Shown here one piece after another: positions 60,785 to 64,000 of a stretch of 64,000 nt of DNA. The stretch is from Lachnospiraceae bacterium. GTDB taxonomy: Bacteria > Bacillota > Clostridia > Lachnospirales > Lachnospiraceae. Below the pieces are notes generated by a model. It searched no databases. It saw only the letters and a list, made by a program, of their open reading frames with translations, and had not been told where the DNA came from. The position numbers and the translations under genes are program-made. How positions within the stretch are numbered: the stretch's first letter is position 1; each line of letters begins with the position of its first letter. The stretch covers positions 147,218 to 211,217 of the forward strand of contig SVEY01000002.1 in the NCBI GenBank assembly GCA_015057165.1, given 5' to 3'.

Positions 60785-62673
60785 TGAGTAATAAAGAGAT
60801 GAAGAGTAAAAGTAGATTTCACATTGATATGGAGAGAATAGGAAGAACGCTTTTTATTGTGATACTTGATATTGCCGCAATTGTTCTATCCTATTGCTTT
60901 GCGCTGTGGCTTAGATTTGATTTTTCTTATAACGAGATCCCTACAGTTTATAGGGTAAATGTATTGTATTTTCTCCCATTTATAGTTGTGTTATCTCTAA
61001 TAGTTTATTTTATTGGAAAACTATATAGGAGTGTGTGGAGATTTGCAGGAACAACAGAGGTTGTAAGAGCATCTATCGCTTATGTTGTAATTGCTCCGTT
61101 AATGGCATTGGGATATCAGGTTCTGAATTATAATATACCAAGAAGTGTATTGATTCTTGGATTTATTCTATCCTATGGGTGTTGTGTTGGAATAAGATTG
61201 TCTTACAGGCTAATTAGGTTATTATTTAGAAATCTTAAGCTCACTAATATGGCAAGTAAAGGCAATTGTGAGAATATCATGATTATCGGTGGCGGTTCTG
61301 CAGGGAGACAATTGGTTCATGAGTATAAGATTTCTACACACATTAATGGTGTTGTTAAGTGTATTATTGATGATAATCCTCAGAAGTTAAAGAAGAATAT
61401 AGAAGGTGTGCCTATTGTCGGAGGAAGAGATACAATCCTTGATAACACTAATAAATATAATATTGATAAGATAATTCTTGCAATTCCTGCAGTAAACTCT
61501 ATTGATAAGAAGAATATCCTTGATATCTGTAAGGAAACTGGTTGCAAGATTCAGATTACCCCGGGTATATATGAGATTGTTAATGGAGATGTTAACATCA
61601 GCCAGCTTCGTGATGTTGAGATTAATGATCTTCTTGGAAGAGACGAGGTTAAAGTTGATAATTCCCAGATTAAAGCAAGTATAGAAGGAAAAGTCGTTCT
61701 TGTAACAGGTGGCGGTGGTTCCATTGGTTCTGAGCTTTGTCGTCAGATTGCAAGTGCTAATCCTAAGCAGCTGATTATATTTGACATTTACGAAAATAAT
61801 GCATATGCAATTGAGCAGGAACTAATTAAGGATTATCCAGAACTTAATCTTGTAACACTTATAGGTTCTGTTAGAAATACTAATCGAGTAAATTACATCC
61901 TTAAGAAGTATAAACCTTATGGTATCTTCCATGCTGCGGCACATAAGCATGTGCCTCTTATGGAGACAAGCCCTAATGAAGCAGTTAAGAATAATGTGCT
62001 AGGAACTCTCAAGATGGCTACTGCAGCAGGCGAGAATGGTGTTAAGCGATTCGTACTTATATCTACAGATAAAGCTGTTAATCCTACTAATGTTATGGGT
62101 GCAACCAAGAGAATCTGTGAGATGATAGTTCAGATGATGAACCGAAAGTACGATACGGAATATGTTGCTGTTAGATTTGGAAATGTTCTTGGTAGTAATG
62201 GTAGTGTTATTCCATTATTCAAGAAGCAAATTGCGGCAGGAGGCCCTGTTACAGTAACAGATAAGAATATCATAAGGTATTTTATGACAATTCCAGAAGC
62301 CGTATCACTTGTCCTTCAGGCAGCTTATTATGCCAAGGGTGGAGAAATATTTGTCCTTGATATGGGAGATCCTGTTAGAATAGACGATATGGCTCGTAAC
62401 CTTATTAAGTTGTCTGGATTCGAACCGGATGTGGATATTGAGATTCAGTACACTGGACTTCGTCCAGGAGAGAAATTGTACGAAGAACTTCTTATGGATG
62501 AAGAGGGGTTGCAGGATACTGAGAATAAGCTTATTCATATTGGTAAACCAATTGAAATGGACGACGATAAGTTCTGCGAGCAGTTAGAGAGACTTCGCGT
62601 ATGGGCTACTGATGAAAAGGATGACATCCGCCCGCTCATTAAGGAAGTTGTTGTTACTTATACGGGAGTGTAG
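60784..62673 (+). CDS. Membrane UDP-sugar 4,6-dehydratase (PglF/CapD-like)
   Basis: These enzymes make UDP-4-keto-6-deoxy sugars for capsules, O-antigen or protein glycans. The 629-residue protein has four N-terminal helices (about 15-130), a CoA-binding-like Rossmann domain with MIIGGGSAGRQLV, and the extended SDR domain with VTGGGGSIGSELCRQI, HAAAHKHVPLME, and LISTDKAVNPTNVMGATKR, where the usual catalytic tyrosine is replaced by methionine as in other large dehydratases of this type. The end (GLRPGEKLYEELL) fits. It is not in a polysaccharide cluster, but STT3 lies in the same window. Confidence 0.92.
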   Translation: MSNKEMKSKSRFHIDMERIGRTLFIVILDIAAIVLSYCFALWLRFDFSYNEIPTVYRVNVLYFLPFIVVLSLIVYFIGKLYRSVWRFAGTTEVVRASIAYVVIAPLMALGYQVLNYNIPRSVLILGFILSYGCCVGIRLSYRLIRLLFRNLKLTNMASKGNCENIMIIGGGSAGRQLVHEYKISTHINGVVKCIIDDNPQKLKKNIEGVPIVGGRDTILDNTNKYNIDKIILAIPAVNSIDKKNILDICKETGCKIQITPGIYEIVNGDVNISQLRDVEINDLLGRDEVKVDNSQIKASIEGKVVLVTGGGGSIGSELCRQIASANPKQLIIFDIYENNAYAIEQELIKDYPELNLVTLIGSVRNTNRVNYILKKYKPYGIFHAAAHKHVPLMETSPNEAVKNNVLGTLKMATAAGENGVKRFVLISTDKAVNPTNVMGATKRICEMIVQMMNRKYDTEYVAVRFGNVLGSNGSVIPLFKKQIAAGGPVTVTDKNIIRYFMTIPEAVSLVLQAAYYAKGGEIFVLDMGDPVRIDDMARNLIKLSGFEPDVDIEIQYTGLRPGEKLYEELLMDEEGLQDTENKLIHIGKPIEMDDDKFCEQLERLRVWATDEKDDIRPLIKEVVVTYTGV

Positions 62674-62678
62674 GAATT

Positions 62679-62703
62679 AGACCGCTAAGGCGGTCTTTTT
62701 TAT
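62679..62703 (+). terminator. Rho-independent terminator, twin 1
   Basis: AGACCGC, loop TAAG, GCGGTCT, then T-run (62679-62703). The same hairpin is found again at 63914 after the AAA-ATPase gene. Confidence 0.92.
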
Positions 62704-62826
62704 ATAGCATTATATAGTATTATATAGAATTATATAGAATTATATAGATTATCTTAAATTATATAGCATTATATATATTTATATAGATTATCTTGAATTA
62801 TATAGTGTTATATAGTATTATATAGG
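62701..62826 (+). repeat. AT-rich tandem array, 10-base unit
   Basis: Consecutive copies of TATATAGNAT fill 62701-62750, then variants continue to 62826. A larger unit, TATATAGATTATCTTRAATT, appears twice. The array lies between a terminator and the AAA-ATPase gene. It contains no spacers of CRISPR type and no reading frame. It could be a slippage-prone promoter region, a binding-site cluster, or simple repeat expansion. Confidence 0.85.
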
Positions 62827-62854
62827 TGGAGTATGATAACAAAGAGGTGCAAGT

Positions 62855-63910
62855 ATGAAACGTAATCCTTATATAATTAGTTTTGGGCGTTTGCCAAAGC
62901 AATACATTAGTCGTGACTATCTGGTTGATAGTATAGTTGAAACACTTGAAAGTGATGTGGTAGAGGAACAAGCATTTAAGATTACAGGTATTAGAGGAAC
63001 TGGTAAAACAGTTGCACTAACTGCAATTGAAAAACAAATTAGAGAAAATGATAATTGGATAGTTGTTGATTTGAAGTCGAATTCGGATATTACTAAAGAC
63101 TTAGTTGCTGAATTATATAGTGAGGTTCCGTTTGTCACTAAGTTTATAGATGCTAATCTTAACCTATCATTATTTGGAATTGGGTTAAATGTTTCTAAGA
63201 AAAGTCCAGCAGCAAGCCTGGATTATGCTTTAAAGGTGATATTACAAGAAGTTGATAAAAAGGGTAAGAGAGTACTAATTGCAATTGACGAAGTGAGGAA
63301 TACTCCTGAGATAATTGATTTCATTCAAGAGTTTCAGATTCTAATAAGACAAGAATTGCCAATCTATATTATAGTCGCAGGACTATATGAAGATATTGAA
63401 AGTGTTGAGAACACAGATGGATTGACCTTCTTTCTAAGGGCCTCAAAATATGAAATCAAGCCTTTGAATCTTAACATGATTTGTGATGATTATGAGAATA
63501 CACTGGGTGTATCAAGTGAGGTTGCTTTAGAAATGGCTAAGACAACAAAAGGTTATGCATTTGCATATCAGGCTCTTGGTAAATATATGTGGGATTATGG
63601 TGAAAAAGAAATTACAAAAAAGGTCCTATATTCTTTAGATGAGATACTAGAGGAAAAGGTTTATAAAAAAATATGGAATGAACTGGCGCCTAACGATAGG
63701 TATTTTCTACGGTTTATTGTTGAAAAGGAATCTATGACTGCAACAGAACTACTATCCAAGACTAAGAAATCTCATAGCGAGTGGTCAATTCCCCGTGCGC
63801 GTCTTAAAGAAAAAGGAATAATTGATGTTGAAACACGTGGAATGATTGCTATTAAGCTACCTAGATTTAAAGAATTTATTGAGAATCAAGAACTATTAGG
63901 AAATGTTTAA
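62855..63910 (+). CDS. Orphan AAA ATPase with C-terminal winged helix
   Basis: This 351-residue protein is a P-loop ATPase of the archaeal-type/STAND-like AAA group (ATPase_2-like). Walker A is GIRGTGKT (45-52), Walker B is VLIAIDEV (140-147), and a sensor-like IYIIVAGLYEDI follows. The C-terminal part (about 275-345) reads as a winged helix (MTATELLSKTKKSHSEWSIPRARLKEKG, in part). Such lone ATPases often belong to mobile, toxin or defence loci, but no partner is visible on either side. Identical terminators bracket the gene, and an AT-rich array fills its upstream region. Confidence 0.82.
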   Translation: MKRNPYIISFGRLPKQYISRDYLVDSIVETLESDVVEEQAFKITGIRGTGKTVALTAIEKQIRENDNWIVVDLKSNSDITKDLVAELYSEVPFVTKFIDANLNLSLFGIGLNVSKKSPAASLDYALKVILQEVDKKGKRVLIAIDEVRNTPEIIDFIQEFQILIRQELPIYIIVAGLYEDIESVENTDGLTFFLRASKYEIKPLNLNMICDDYENTLGVSSEVALEMAKTTKGYAFAYQALGKYMWDYGEKEITKKVLYSLDEILEEKVYKKIWNELAPNDRYFLRFIVEKESMTATELLSKTKKSHSEWSIPRARLKEKGIIDVETRGMIAIKLPRFKEFIENQELLGNV

Positions 63911-63913
63911 TAG

Positions 63914-63940
63914 AAAGACCGCTAAGGCGGTCTTTTTTTT
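63914..63940 (+). terminator. Rho-independent terminator, twin 2
   Basis: AAAGACCGC, loop TAAG, GCGGTCTTT and a T-run. The core is identical to the terminator at 62679. The remaining 60 bases of the window show no gene. Confidence 0.92.
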
Positions 63941-64000
63941 GTTGAAAAAGTATATTCTAAATCTTGTGCGATATATACAAAATGATAGGGTGAAGCAGGT

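Noticed and set aside
62701..62826. Possible CRISPR array in the AT-rich repeat
   Set aside because: Units are 10 bases, contiguous and without unique spacers, and no cas gene is in the window.

Overview
The window looks like a chromosome segment of a low-GC, strictly anaerobic Clostridia member, most likely Lachnospiraceae (Butyrivibrio/Pseudobutyrivibrio-like). This rests on the AT-rich coding, the one-piece pyruvate:ferredoxin oxidoreductase, the DUF4364 and PFL/ACT gene pairs, the DHH-CBS-DRTGG pyrophosphatase, and canonical AGGAGG/TTGACA/TATAAT signals. Assignments come from reading motifs by eye; no database search was run. Nearly all genes lie on the + strand. The exceptions are two tRNA-Leu genes, one membrane protein and one ABC-F ATPase.

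Layout. 1-3069: 3' end of an accessory Sec locus (secA2 end, gtfA, gtfB), which glycosylates and exports serine-rich adhesins. 3081-7817: ABC exporter pair, a mini-ORF and an STT3 oligosaccharyltransferase. 7827-20763: housekeeping genes (recJ, hydrolase, hslO, L,D-transpeptidase, hisC, malQ, lipid kinase, diguanylate cyclase) and two tRNA-Leu genes. 20950-22369: a membrane-anchored protein with a DnaA-domain-IV-like C-terminus, then a dolichol/phytol-kinase-like membrane enzyme. 22570-28745: a TetR-GH2-glycosyltransferase-GPH symporter sugar locus. 28833-32151: a zinc-type efflux locus (operator, HMA chaperone, P-type ATPase, SmtB-like repressor). 32153-41527: rsuA, a LexA-boxed Y-family polymerase with YolD, a TtcA-AlkD fusion, aminopeptidase P, polA, coaE. 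41632-46561: FtsA-like protein, YycJ-like hydrolase, ACT and PFL proteins. 47248-52538: ABC-F, Wzz-like protein, a hybrid-binding-domain/RNase HIII fusion and a secreted protein. 52679-62673: nifJ, a coiled-coil protein, pyrophosphatase, malic enzyme, DUF4364 and a PglF/CapD-type dehydratase. 62679-63940: an orphan AAA ATPase between twin terminators and behind an AT-rich tandem array.

The most unusual signal is non-coding. Four long fold-back elements (29140-29575, 46564-46828, 46976-47239 on the minus strand, 58746-58980) share a structured core: a P1 stem with a probable pseudoknot, then a second hairpin. Base changes between copies preserve pairing. Each is closed by long, imperfectly self-complementary arms. 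All four begin 3 to 11 bases after a stop codon and point the same way as the gene they follow. A fifth long hairpin (31590-31796) sits in the same position but lacks the core.

Other points of interest are the protein fusions (TtcA-AlkD, HBD-RNase HIII), the membrane-tethered DnaA-IV-like protein, and scattered parts of a possible protein glycosylation pathway (STT3, dehydratase, dolichol-kinase-like enzyme).
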